A stretch of DNA of 64,000 nt from CAWCLK01 sp963796225 (GCA_963796225.1 CAWCLK010000026.1:7188-71187), one strand, 5' to 3'. Numbered from the stretch's first letter, positions 15,389 to 24,453 are shown. Numbers and translations are program-made. Notes: a model not told the origin generated them from the letters alone.

Positions 15389-15553
15389 TCAGCGAGTCTC
15401 CTTGTGCGCCGTGTGCTGGCGACAGCGCGGGCAGTACTTGTTGAGCTCGATGCGCTCGCGCTGGTTCACACGGTGCTTGGTCGTGATGTAGTTGCGCTCC
15501 TTGCACTCCGGGCAAGCGAGCGTGACCTTGGGCCGGTTGATGCTCTTCGGCAC
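15389..15553 (-). CDS. rpmG: 50S ribosomal protein L33
   Basis: Small large-subunit protein of 54 residues (MPKSINRPKVTLACPECKER, ending CRQHTAHKETR). It has two CxxC pairs (CPEC and CPRC), so it is the zinc-binding form. The GTG at 15553 is chosen because AGGAG lies five bases upstream. A GTG two codons earlier overlaps that ribosome-binding site. In actinobacteria the gene normally sits next to hadA; here an IS110 element separates them. Confidence 0.93.
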   Translation of the reverse strand: MPKSINRPKVTLACPECKERNYITTKHRVNQRERIELNKYCPRCRQHTAHKETR

Positions 15554-15615
15554 GGTCACTCCTTTCGAGGTCGCACCCGGCGGGCAGGAGGTCCAGGTGG
15601 TTGGGGAACAGCGTA

Positions 15616-15640
15616 CGGGAGGGGGTCAAGCCCCCTCCCG
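15616..15640 (-). terminator. tuf terminator hairpin
   Basis: A perfect inverted repeat of ten bases (CGGGAGGGGG/CCCCCTCCCG) with loop TCAAG, beginning 15 bases after the tuf stop. It separates tuf from rpmG. Confidence 0.75.
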
Positions 15641-15654
15641 CATGCAACTGGTGG

Positions 15655-16839
<1,185 letters not shown>

Positions 16840-16921
16840 CGGCGGCCTCCCTTGTGCGTGTCTGGTGGGGTCGGGTTCGACGCGACGCCCGGTCGGGCGG
16901 CTGCGTGTGGTGCGGCGGACG

Positions 16922-16927
16922 AGCATA
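16922..16927 (-). promoter_or_regulatory. Probable -10 element of the tuf promoter
   Basis: TATGCT on the minus strand, about 83 bases before the tuf start codon and just downstream of tRNA-Met. It fits the actinobacterial TANNNT pattern. No clear -35 is visible at 17-18 bases, so the call rests on the -10 and the position. Confidence 0.4.
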
Positions 16928-17032
16928 GTCCCGCCGTGGCGCAGTGAGACCGGCCGTCGTCGCGCGAGCGGCCGGTCGAACTCGTCTGCGTTGTGGCCCC
17001 TGCGGGCCCCGCGGGAGCGGTGCCGTTCCGGG

Positions 17033-17107
17033 TGGTAGCGGCGGGTGGACTCGAACCACCGACTCAGCGATTATGAGTCGCTCGCTCTACCTCTGAGCTA
17101 CGCCGCC
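17033..17107 (-). tRNA. tRNA-Met (anticodon CAT), elongator type
   Basis: Minus-strand cloverleaf starting GGCGGCG, with D arm GCTCAGAGGTAGAGC, anticodon loop CTCATAA, T arm GGTGGTTCGAGTCCACC and encoded CCA end. The first pair is G-U. It lacks the initiator features (unpaired C1, GGG/CCC anticodon stem), so it is an elongator, or less likely a tRNA-Ile whose CAT is modified. Confidence 0.93.
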
Positions 17108-17142
17108 GGGTGATGCGTGACGCCTCCCTGGGGAGGTGCCAG

Positions 17143-17215
17143 AGCCCCCGCGCGGAATCGAACCGCGGACCTCATCCTTACCATGGATGCGCTCTGCCGA
17201 CTGAGCTACAGGGGC
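17143..17215 (-). tRNA. tRNA-Thr (anticodon GGT)
   Basis: Minus-strand cloverleaf: acceptor GCCCCTG/CGGGGGC, anticodon arm CATCCATGGTAAGGATG with loop ATGGTAA (GGT), T arm GCGGTTCGATTCCGC. CCA is not encoded. It lies 35 bases before tRNA-Met, as in mycobacteria. Confidence 0.97.
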
Positions 17216-17340
17216 GTGCTGTGACGTGGGTGCGGGAGGGTAGCGACCGGCTCGCGGTTGCAGCGAGTCGGTCGCGACCTCGAGCCGCGTACGTGCGCCT
17301 GCTGGTCACCGCGGGGCGGGTCGCAGCAGGCGCGCGTTCG

Positions 17341-17422
17341 TGGAGGGAGCAGGATTTGAACCTGCGAAGGCATAGCCGTTCGGTTTACAGCCGAATCCCT
17401 TTGGCCACTCGGGCATCCCTCC
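17341..17422 (-). tRNA. tRNA-Tyr (anticodon GTA)
   Basis: Minus-strand, 82 bases, class II with a long variable arm. The acceptor is GGAGGGA/TCCCTCC with discriminator A. The anticodon arm is TTCGGCTGTAAACCGAA, loop CTGTAAA (GTA). It begins 18 bases after the stop of the upstream nuclease-like gene, so the two may share a transcript. Confidence 0.97.
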
Positions 17423-17440
17423 GGGAGGTGCGCAGGGTAC

Positions 17441-17980
17441 TCACGGCGGGTCAGGCGGCAAACCCACGCGAGGAGGTGAGGCCCGGTAGGGCTGCCACTT
17501 GTCACCGAGGTTGATGGCGCGCCGGGCGTCGACGACAGCCGCCGGGATCACGTAGCGATCACCGCCGTCGGTGAGCACGTAGAGGATGTCCACGAGCTCG
17601 GGGTCGAAGGGCTTGCGCGTGTGGAAGCTCTGGTTGCCGCCGGCCGTCTCGATCGACGCCACGAAGCGGCCGTAGGCCGACCGCACGGTGGTCGTCTTGA
17701 CCTGGACCCGGGCCAGCGCCCCGTCCACGTCCACGACCAGGTCGTAGGCCTGGTTGTCGGCCAAGGGGACCGAGACGGTGAGGCCACGGCGGCCGAACCA
17801 GCCGATGGCGTCGGACAGGCCGATCTCGCCCTGATGGCGAGGGTTGTCGCGGCGGATGTCGGTGGGACCCGGCGGGTCCGGGACGAGCGGCTCGCGCTGG
17901 CAGAGGGTGGCGAGCACGTCGGGCGGGACGCGAGGAGCAGGGGCGAAGGCGACCAGACGGTCCTGGGCGGGCAGCGGCAT
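17441..17980 (-). CDS. PD-(D/E)XK endonuclease-like protein
   Basis: A small protein (179 residues from ATG 17980) whose central part looks like the PD-(D/E)XK fold seen in group I intron-associated endonucleases: HQGEIGLSDAIGWFGRRG (helix with Glu), then AYDLVVDVDG (Asp) and LARVQVKTTT (Q-x-K), followed by a YVIPAAVVDARRAINLG C-terminal region typical of that family. It could cut DNA, but similar folds also serve in repair and restriction, and no intron is visible in the nearby tRNA genes. Earlier in-frame starts up to 18067 exist. They would overlap the promoter region of the divergent yajQ, and a -10-like GGCTACT near 18040 favours a start no further up than about 18012. Confidence 0.6.
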   Translation of the reverse strand: MPLPAQDRLVAFAPAPRVPPDVLATLCQREPLVPDPPGPTDIRRDNPRHQGEIGLSDAIGWFGRRGLTVSVPLADNQAYDLVVDVDGALARVQVKTTTVRSAYGRFVASIETAGGNQSFHTRKPFDPELVDILYVLTDGGDRYVIPAAVVDARRAINLGDKWQPYRASPPRVGLPPDPP

Positions 17981-18081
17981 GGGCGGCTCGACGAGACGGC
18001 GGACCGGCACCGTGCCATCGGGGCGGGCCGACCGGGAGTAGCCTCTCGCGACCTGTGGACGCCGCACGAACGGGGAATGCC

Positions 18082-18573
18082 ATGGCCGAATCCAGCTTCG
18101 ACATCGAGGCCGGTGTCGACCGCCAGGAGGTCGACAACGCCATCAACCAGGCGGCCAAGGAGGTCGGCCAGCGGTGGGACTTCAAGGACACCGAGACCGT
18201 CATCGCCTGGTCGGGTGACGAGTCCATCCAGGTCGAGTCGGTGTCGGAGGACCGGGCCACCGCGGCGCTCGAGGTCCTGCGCGACAAGTGCGTCAAGCGC
18301 AAGGTGTCGCTGAAGGCCCTGGACGTCGACGAACCCCGCCCCGTCGGCGGGGGCCGGACCCGCATCGACGTGGCGCTGACCACCAGCCTGAACCAGGACC
18401 TGGCCAAGCAGATCGTCAAGGCGATCAAGGGGACCAAGCTCAAGGTCACCCCGACCAACATGGGCGACAAGGTCCGCGTCGCCGGCAAGTCCCGCGACGA
18501 CCTGCAGGAGATCCAGAAGATGGTCACCGCGCAGGACTACGACGCCCCGCTGCGGTTCACCAACTACACGTAG
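18082..18573 (+). CDS. yajQ: YajQ family nucleotide-binding protein
   Basis: A 163-residue protein matching YajQ throughout: MAESSFDIEAGVDRQEVDNA, QAAKEVGQRWDFKDTET, the middle KRKVSLKALDVDEPRP, and the C-terminal KGTKLKVTPTNMGDKVRVAG and VTAQDYDAPLRFTNYT. The family has two ferredoxin-like domains. Some members bind cyclic di-GMP, others are linked to RNA or translation; which applies here is unknown. ATG 18082 gives the family start. It is divergent from the nuclease-like gene and convergent with the MFS gene, which ends ten bases away. Confidence 0.92.
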   Translation: MAESSFDIEAGVDRQEVDNAINQAAKEVGQRWDFKDTETVIAWSGDESIQVESVSEDRATAALEVLRDKCVKRKVSLKALDVDEPRPVGGGRTRIDVALTTSLNQDLAKQIVKAIKGTKLKVTPTNMGDKVRVAGKSRDDLQEIQKMVTAQDYDAPLRFTNYT

Positions 18574-18583
18574 CCCGACCGCG

Positions 18584-19841
18584 TCAGGTCGACGGGGCCG
18601 GGGCCGCGCGCGTCAGTGCCCGGGGCAGGACCACGGCCACGGCCAGCCCGGCCAGCGGCATCAGGGCGAAGGCCACGGGCAGGCCGACGGCCCCCGCCAG
18701 CGAGCCGACCACGACCGGCACGGTGAGGAAGCCCACGCGCGAGGCGGAGGCGGCGACCGCCACCCCGGTCCCGGTCGCGTCGAGGCGGTCGCCGACCGCG
18801 AGCATCGACGGGAACAGGATCGCCGCCCCGATGCCGGCCGCGACCAGGCCGGCCACGAGCAGCAGCGGCACGTCCAGCAGGCTCGCCCCGAGCAGCCCCG
18901 CCCCGGCCCCGACCGCGACCAGCGCCCCGCTGGCCCGGGATGCGGCCTCGACGCCCACGCGGTCGATCACCCGGTCCCCCAGCAGGCGCCCGACGAGCAT
19001 CGCCCCGGCGAACGCCGTGGGACCGGCACCGGCCACCAGCGCGCTGGCCCCCAGCCCGTCGCGCAGCGTCAGGGCCGACCACTCGTTGGCCACGCCCTCG
19101 ACGGCGGCGACGGCGACCGCGGCGACCACGACCCCGACCCACCGGCCCGGTCGCCGGCGCGACCTTCGCCCCGCAGCGGGGGCGGTGGCGACCGGCTCCT
19201 CGGCGACGCCCGAGGCGGGGTCGACCGGGGTGGCGGCCGGGATCGGCGCCCCGCGGTCGCCGAAGTCCCGCCGCCGCAGGACCCACGCCCCGGCGGCGAT
19301 GAGCGCCCACCCGGCCACGGCGAAGCCCAGCGACTGGGTGACCACCGAGATCCCGACCGCGGCGGCGACCGTGCCCCCGGTGGTGCCGACGAGCGCCCCG
19401 CTGCTCCACAGCGCGTGCATGCGGCTGGTGAGGGAGCGGGACGTGGTGCGCTGCACCTCGAACATGAGGTGGTTCTGCGCCATGTCGGCGACGCCGTCGG
19501 TCAGGCCCATCAGCGCGAACGCCCCGAACAGGGCGGGGACCGACCCGGCCAGGCCGACCAGCACCGTCATGCCGGCCAGCAGCGACGCCGAGGACACCGC
19601 GGCCGTTCGCGGCCCCAGTCGACGCACCAGCCACGGCGCGGCCGCCGATCCGACGACACGCCCCGAGGCCGGTGCCCAGCAGGGCCAGGCCGAACAGCGC
19701 CTCGCCCGCTCCGACCGCGTCCTTGACCTGCGGGAACCGCGGCCACAGCGCGGGCACCAGGCCGTTGGCGACGAACAGCAGCCCGATGGCGTGCGGCGCG
19801 CGCAGCCGTCCGGCCCGTGCGGCCAGCCCCGTGACCGTCAT
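18584..19841 (-). CDS. MFS transporter (one frame break)
   Basis: Twelve-span major facilitator protein of about 418 residues after correction. The first 60 residues (LLFVANGLVPALWPRFPQVKDA) read into a frame break near 19661-19664. Removing one base of that four-base run restores GLGRVVGSAAAPWLVRRLGPR, the inter-helix 2-3 motif of MFS proteins. The rest has alternating hydrophobic segments and a cytoplasmic loop rich in Pro/Ala/Arg in the middle (residues about 195-225). It resembles YbjJ-like drug/solute transporters, but the substrate cannot be told. It ends ten bases from the yajQ stop and starts 16 bases after the MauA-like gene's stop, possibly as the last gene of that operon. Confidence 0.8.
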
Positions 19842-19856
19842 CGTCCGGCTCGCACG

Positions 19857-21908
19857 TCAGCCGCCCTGGGCGGTCGGGGCCGGCGCGGTGGCGGCCGCGA
19901 GGTGGTCACGCACCGATCGCGACAGCGCGACCGGACCACCGACCAGCACGACCCGACGGGGCGCCAGCCGTCGGTACTCCTCCCACGTGGGGTCCGGGAC
20001 CGATTCGGGGGCCGACAGCAGGACCGGCACGCCGAGGACGCCGGCGGCCGCACCGGCCCCGAGGCCATCGGGGAAGTCGGTGCCGGAGGCGACCAGCACC
20101 GTGTCGACGTCGTCGGGCGCCCATCCTCGCGACAGGGCGGCGGCCGTGCCGTAGCGGTCCTGGCCCGCCACGCGCTCGACCTCGGGGACCAGATCGCGCA
20201 GGCGCTCGGCGACGGCGGCCGCGATCGCGCGCGAGCCGCCGAGCACGACCGCCCGGTCCGGACCGAGCCGCCGCAGCTCGTCGACGACCACGTCGGGGAC
20301 CTCGGCGGTGTCGACGAGCAGCACCGGGCCGTCGGCGGCGACCGCGGCCGGTACCGCGCTCAACGCGTCGGCGAACTCGCGCCCGGTGGCGACGTGCACG
20401 ACGCTCGCCCCGTCCGGGAACAGCTGGCGGCTGATCTGCACGGCCGTGGCGAAGCGGTCCGGACCGTCCCAGCGGTCGACGCGGGCCACGTGGTCCCGCA
20501 GCTGCGCGACGACCTCGCGCGAGACCGCGACCGGGCCGCCGAGCACCACGACACGTCGGACACCGAGGCGCCCGAGGCCGTCGACGACCTCGTCGGGCAG
20601 CCGGTCGGGCTCGGTCAGCAGCAGCGGGCCGTCGCGTCGGGCGGCGGCGACCCCGCCGGCCAGGGCGTCGGCGAACTCCCGTCCCGAGGCGAGGAAGGCC
20701 ACCTCGGCGCCGTCCGGCCAGGTCGCCTCGGCCACGGCGACGGCCGTGGCGTACCGGTCGCGCCCGGCCCACCGCTGGACCTCGACCATGGGGGGCCACG
20801 ACCCGTCCTCGGGCAGCTCGACGTCGGCCGGGAGCACGCGCACCTCCCGGTCCTCGGTCTGCAGGACGATGGCCCATCCCTCGTCGGTCGTGGCCACTCG
20901 CCACGGTCCGGGGCGGGCCTCGATCCCGGAGGTGGGGTAGCCGAGCCACCCGGTGGCCGCCCCGTCGCGGACGTAGCGGTCGTGGATCGGCCCCCACAGC
21001 GCGTGCGCCCCGGTGTCCTGCGACCACCAGATCCCGCCCGACTCGAAGCTCGCGTGGCGCCCCCGGTCGTCAGCGACCGGACCTGCGTCACTCGTCGGGA
21101 AGCCCAGGGGGCTCTCGACCCCGTCGAGGACGTCGAAGCGCGTGGCGATGCCGTGGTCGAGGGCGTGGGCACCGGTCGCCTCGGACCACGTGATCAGGCC
21201 GTGCTCGTAGTCGGCGCGACGACCGCCCGGCACGTCCCGCTCGGACCGGGTCGGGGCCCCGAGGACCGACCCCACCAGCCCGAGGTCCATGTACTTGATG
21301 TCGATCCAGGACGCGTCGGTGCCGGGCAGGCAGGTGGCGGAGTGGGTGGCGGTGCGGTTGTCGGTCCGCACGGTGTCGGAGCAGGCCTCGTCCCACTCCC
21401 ACGGCACGGTGCAGGTCACGACGCGGCAGACCACCTCGGTGACGCCGGGGACGTCGACGTTGCACTGCCCGTACCGGAACACGTTGCAGCACACGCGCCG
21501 CTGGTCGCACTCCCCGTCGGCGCAGGTGCAGGTGCACGACGCCGACGGGATGCGGTTGCAGTCGATGATGTAGCGGGGCAGCCCCTTGCAGAAGCTCGAG
21601 GAGTCGATCTTCCACCAGCCGGCCACGAAGCTGCCGGGCGGGCAGGTGTTGGCCCCGTCGTTGATGGTGCAGCAGAAGGCGGTCCACCCCCCGCCGCACG
21701 TGTTGGCCTGGCCGCACACGGTGGCGTACGCGGACTGGGGCCGCAGGACGTAGCGGGCCGGGTCCACCGCCAGCGCCGACGCGGCCACCGTGGCCCGCTG
21801 CAGGAACCGGCGACGCGACACCGGCCGTCGCGACAGGCGTGCCGTGATGGCGTCGACGGCACGCTCGGCCAGGCTGGCGCGGGTCGGCCCGGGGGCGGTC
21901 GTGGTCAT
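19857..21908 (-). CDS. Tat-exported MauA-like (methylamine dehydrogenase light chain-like) protein fused to LGFP and cell-wall-binding repeats
   Basis: A 683-residue surface protein. Residues 31-36 (SRRRFL) plus the following hydrophobic stretch form a twin-arginine signal. Residues 63-193 hold 18 cysteines in an arrangement like the methylamine dehydrogenase light chain: TCPPG, a Trp pair W98/W99 where MauA has the first tryptophylquinone Trp, LPRYIIDC, and CC at 140-141. At the place of the second cofactor Trp (MauA IIWCF) I see EVVCRV, so the classical TTQ pair may be absent. Two LGFP-like repeats (about 225-330) and three cell-wall-binding-2 repeats (376-683, each with W-G-DRY/F-AT and a VVLGG core) would anchor it to the wall. 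ATG 21908 overlaps the previous stop (ATGA). No heavy chain or MauG is nearby. Function unknown. Confidence 0.8.
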   Translation of the reverse strand: MTTTAPGPTRASLAERAVDAITARLSRRPVSRRRFLQRATVAASALAVDPARYVLRPQSAYATVCGQANTCGGGWTAFCCTINDGANTCPPGSFVAGWWKIDSSSFCKGLPRYIIDCNRIPSASCTCTCADGECDQRRVCCNVFRYGQCNVDVPGVTEVVCRVVTCTVPWEWDEACSDTVRTDNRTATHSATCLPGTDASWIDIKYMDLGLVGSVLGAPTRSERDVPGGRRADYEHGLITWSEATGAHALDHGIATRFDVLDGVESPLGFPTSDAGPVADDRGRHASFESGGIWWSQDTGAHALWGPIHDRYVRDGAATGWLGYPTSGIEARPGPWRVATTDEGWAIVLQTEDREVRVLPADVELPEDGSWPPMVEVQRWAGRDRYATAVAVAEATWPDGAEVAFLASGREFADALAGGVAAARRDGPLLLTEPDRLPDEVVDGLGRLGVRRVVVLGGPVAVSREVVAQLRDHVARVDRWDGPDRFATAVQISRQLFPDGASVVHVATGREFADALSAVPAAVAADGPVLLVDTAEVPDVVVDELRRLGPDRAVVLGGSRAIAAAVAERLRDLVPEVERVAGQDRYGTAAALSRGWAPDDVDTVLVASGTDFPDGLGAGAAAGVLGVPVLLSAPESVPDPTWEEYRRLAPRRVVLVGGPVALSRSVRDHLAAATAPAPTAQGG

Positions 21909-22396
21909 CGGGGGCCCACCTCGATCGAGGCCAGCACGGCGTTGACCTCGTCCACCAGGTCGTCGAGCTGGCGCTGGCGGCCGAGCACCACGTAGAGGCT
22001 GAAGGCACGGCCCGCCTCGGTGGCGAACACCTGCAGGCCGCACTGGCCCCGCAGGGTGCGCTGGAGCGCCCGCGGGTGGAAGTCACGCGGACGGACGCGC
22101 CGCGGGATCCCGTCCCGACCGAACAGGGCCGTCCCGGCCTCGCTCGCCCCGAACTCGACCAGCGCGACGAACGCGCCGCCGGCGGTCATGGTCTCGACCG
22201 CCCCGCTGCCGAAGTCGCCGCGGTCAGGGGGTAGCGCAAAGTTCCCGAGGTGGGCGGTCGGCACCATGACCGGGGCGGTGCCGACAGCGGCGCGGCGGCG
22301 CGCCACCGCGTCGGCGTCGAGCCCACGGGCGGTGCGGATCTCGCCCTCCCACCGGCCGGGCAGGCGGACGCGGAGCCCGGGACCGTCCAGCGTCAT
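21905..22396 (-). CDS. Conserved-context hypothetical protein of the mau-like operon
   Basis: A 163-residue protein without a signal peptide or membrane span. It begins MTLDGPGLRVRLPGRWEGEI and ends DDLVDEVNAVLASIEVGPR; the central region has FVALVEFGASEAGTALFGRDG and one Cys (RGQCGLQVF). I do not recognise the family. The ATG at 22396 overlaps the upstream stop (ATGA) and its own stop overlaps the MauA-like start, so it is tightly coupled to both and may help make or place the exported protein. An alternative ATG two codons earlier (22402) gives a ten-base overlap. Confidence 0.6.
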   Translation of the reverse strand: MTLDGPGLRVRLPGRWEGEIRTARGLDADAVARRRAAVGTAPVMVPTAHLGNFALPPDRGDFGSGAVETMTAGGAFVALVEFGASEAGTALFGRDGIPRRVRPRDFHPRALQRTLRGQCGLQVFATEAGRAFSLYVVLGRQRQLDDLVDEVNAVLASIEVGPR

Positions 22397-22998
22397 GACC
22401 ATGGCGTGCGCTCCGTCACCAGCAGCCCCACCGCGACCAGGACCAGCGCGGCCTGGGCCAGGGTCGTCACCTGCGCGGCGGGAGCGCGCCAGGCCTCGAC
22501 GCGCTGCATCGCGGCCTGCAGCCGGGCCGGCGTCCGCACGCGGGCGAAGGCCAGGACCGGCAACGCGCGGACGAGACCGTAGGTGGCACCGATCACCGTG
22601 CCGGCCGCGATGCTGCCCGACAGGACGGCGGCCACCAGCACGACCCAGGTCGCCGACGCGGTGACGATCGTGGCCAGCCCCGCCCCGAGCTGGAGGCCGA
22701 ACCCGGCGCCGTACACCCACCCGCGGTAGGTCGTCAGCCAGCGCTCGTCGACCTGGCGGCGCCAGCTCGGCAGCGGCAGCACGCCGCGGTCGGCCAACAG
22801 CCCGACGACCGCGACCACCAGCAGCAGGACGAGCGCGACGGGGCCGGGGAGCACGGCGCGCACCGGGACCGAGACCGCCCCGAGGACCGTCCCGACCACG
22901 GCGCCGCCGACCAGCGACCCCACGAGGTAGGCCGCCGTGGTCACCGACCACCGCTGCTGCCTCGCCATCTCCCCGACCGGGGTGATGCTCGTCATCAT
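22393..22998 (-). CDS. Polytopic membrane protein of the mau-like operon
   Basis: A 201-residue membrane protein with about five hydrophobic segments (for example AAYLVGSLVGGAVVGTVLGA, PVALVLLLVVAVVGLLA, WVVLVAAVLSGSIAAGTVIG and TLAQAALVLVAVGLLV). It occupies the place of the MauF/CcdA-type membrane protein in classical mau clusters, but the Cys pair of CcdA is absent, so this is an analogy of position and not a family call. It could pass electrons differently or only shape the exporter. ATG 22998 or 22995 may be used. Its stop overlaps the next start by four bases. Confidence 0.6.
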   Translation of the reverse strand: MMTSITPVGEMARQQRWSVTTAAYLVGSLVGGAVVGTVLGAVSVPVRAVLPGPVALVLLLVVAVVGLLADRGVLPLPSWRRQVDERWLTTYRGWVYGAGFGLQLGAGLATIVTASATWVVLVAAVLSGSIAAGTVIGATYGLVRALPVLAFARVRTPARLQAAMQRVEAWRAPAAQVTTLAQAALVLVAVGLLVTERTPWS

Positions 22999-23007
22999 CG
23001 ATTCGCC

Positions 23008-23073
23008 TCAGGGGGACCAGGACGCGCGCAGCGCGGCCAGCGGGGCGAGGACCAGGCCGAACAGGGCGATCAC
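23008..23073 (-). CDS. Possible 21-residue hydrophobic peptide
   Basis: A GTG-started frame of 21 codons (begins MIALFGLVLAPLAALRA, ends SWSP) fills the only gap in the mau-like operon. Its GTG overlaps the stop of the MauD-like gene (GTGA), the same coupling seen at the other junctions, and it ends ten bases before the next ATG. It would form one short membrane helix. It may be a real membrane peptide or simply a reinitiation spacer; the evidence is only context. Confidence 0.35.
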   Translation of the reverse strand: MIALFGLVLAPLAALRASWSP

Positions 23074-23900
23074 GAGGTGGGGTCCTGCGGTCCCGCCCAC
23101 GTGCCATCAGCCCGGCGGTACAGGCTCTCGTCGCCCGGCAGGATCCCGGCGGCCAGCAGGGCCGCGTCGGTGTCCTGCTCGGCGACCGTGTCCCGGCGTG
23201 CCTTGCGGGCGCGCGGGGCGGTCTCGCCGACGAAGGCGAGGTCCCCGGTGGCGCGCGCCAGCAGCTGGGCGACCTGCGGCCAGTCCGCCCCGGTGCCCTC
23301 GCCCTGCACCCGCCCCGACGGGCCGTCGACGTGGATCACGTACGGCGAGCCCGGCACGTCGAGGTCCCGCCACGCCTGGTCCGACATCACCACGGTCGGC
23401 TCCGCGCCGTGCGCCGCGACGGCCTCGGGGAACTCGTGCGCGGGGCCCTTGGTGACGATCACGAGGCGCACGCCGTCGGGGAGCACGGGGCGCTCGGGCG
23501 CGTCGACGGCGAACGCCTGCCAGAACCGCTGGCAGGTCGCGCAGTCGGAGGACAGGAACAGCAGCACGGTGTCGTGGTCGACGTCGCACACCGCGACGCC
23601 GAGGCTGCCGCCGGCGGGCGTCGTGCCCGTCAGGTCCGCGGCCCGACGACCCGCCGCCGCCTCGTTGGGGCGGGGCGTGCGCAGGTCCTCGGCGACGTCC
23701 TCGGCCGTTCGGGGGCTCGTGGGCACGGACGCGCCCCGCGCCATCGGCAGGATGCCCTCCCCCAGCCCCTCGGCCCGGTCCAGCCCGAGCCCGGCCTCGT
23801 GGAGGCGACGCAGGATGAGCGCGTGGCTGCGCAGCAGGCCGGCCACCAGCACCGCCAGGACGGCGACGACGACGGCGAGGACCACGACCGCGGCCGTCAC
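23070..23900 (-). CDS. MauD-like membrane-anchored thioredoxin-fold protein
   Basis: A 276-residue protein with an N-terminal membrane anchor (residues 2-22, TAAVVVLAVVVAVLAVLVAG) and a thioredoxin-like domain from about residue 95. The redox motif is C120-A-T-C123 in LFLSSDCATCQRFWQAF, followed by PEAVAAHGAEPTVVMSD and the cis-Pro region VPGSPYVIHVDG. MauD proteins of this kind are needed for correct disulfides in the MauA light chain. Its partner here is probably the 18-cysteine protein downstream. The GTG at 23900 overlaps the MauE-like stop (GTGA). The C-terminal 40 residues after the fold are unexplained. Confidence 0.78.
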   Translation of the reverse strand: MTAAVVVLAVVVAVLAVLVAGLLRSHALILRRLHEAGLGLDRAEGLGEGILPMARGASVPTSPRTAEDVAEDLRTPRPNEAAAGRRAADLTGTTPAGGSLGVAVCDVDHDTVLLFLSSDCATCQRFWQAFAVDAPERPVLPDGVRLVIVTKGPAHEFPEAVAAHGAEPTVVMSDQAWRDLDVPGSPYVIHVDGPSGRVQGEGTGADWPQVAQLLARATGDLAFVGETAPRARKARRDTVAEQDTDAALLAAGILPGDESLYRRADGTWAGPQDPTS

Positions 23901-24418
23901 GACGGGGCCCCCTCGGTGGTGCGGATCGCATCGGCGAGGACCGGCAGGTCCACGAGCAGCATGCGCACGACCAGGGTGGCGACGGCCGCCAGCGGCAGGA
24001 CCAGCCATGCGGCCCCGTCGGGTCCGAGGCCCGCGACGCCCGGCGCCCCGACCACGGCGGCCGTCGCTGCGGCGACCGCCAGCACCGCGTCGACGACACC
24101 GTGCAGCCCGGTCAGCGGTACGCCTTCCTCACCGAAGCACCCACAGCTGGCCGCGGGACGGCGGCGTTCCCGCACGACGAAGGCGGTGAAGCCGACGTAG
24201 AGCAGGGCCGTGCCCAGCCAGGCGAGCCCGCCGACCGCGAGCCCGGCGAGCGCGGCGACCACCTCGACCAGGCCGAGGGCCCGGGCGGCCCCCGCCCCGC
24301 CCGGCAGGCCGGCCAGGACGAGCGCGCGACCGGGCGCCGCGGGGCGGGTGACCTTGGCGACGCCGGCGAGCAGCAGCAGACCGGCACCGATCCAGGCACC
24401 CGCGATGGTGAGGGGCAA
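23897..24418 (-). CDS. MauE/DoxX-like redox-associated membrane protein
   Basis: A 173-residue, four-span membrane protein: AGAWIGAGLLLLAGVAKVTR (helix 1), LGLVEVVAALAGLAVGG, GTALLYVGFTAFVVRERRR, a C92-G-C94-FGEEG motif in the loop, and further C-terminal helices. The Cys-Gly-Cys loop after helix 3 is a feature of MauE-type proteins, which with MauD support disulfide formation in the quinone-bearing light chain. The TTG at 24418 is chosen (GAGG nine bases upstream). No ATG precedes the first helix closely, and longer forms would run into the divergent gene. First gene of the operon. Confidence 0.75.
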   Translation of the reverse strand: MPLTIAGAWIGAGLLLLAGVAKVTRPAAPGRALVLAGLPGGAGAARALGLVEVVAALAGLAVGGLAWLGTALLYVGFTAFVVRERRRPAASCGCFGEEGVPLTGLHGVVDAVLAVAAATAAVVGAPGVAGLGPDGAAWLVLPLAAVATLVVRMLLVDLPVLADAIRTTEGAPS

Positions 24419-24447
24419 TCGAAGCGACCTCGTCGGCGACTCCCGCG

Positions 24448-24453
24448 AGGATA
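24448..24453 (-). promoter_or_regulatory. Possible -10 element for the mau-like operon
   Basis: TATCCT on the minus strand, 29 bases before the TTG start of the MauE-like gene, inside the 115-base divergent region. On the other strand TAGCAT at 24516-24521 sits 12 bases before the ATG of the VTT gene. Neither has an obvious -35. Confidence 0.3.

Noticed and set aside
18288..21995. A 1235-codon plus-strand frame over yajQ, the MFS gene and the MauA-like gene
   Set aside because: It overlaps three well-supported genes, and its amino-acid text is low-complexity Pro/Arg/Gly.
19857..24418. A complete methylamine dehydrogenase operon
   Set aside because: No heavy chain, MauG or electron-acceptor gene is present and the light-chain-like domain lacks an obvious second cofactor Trp.
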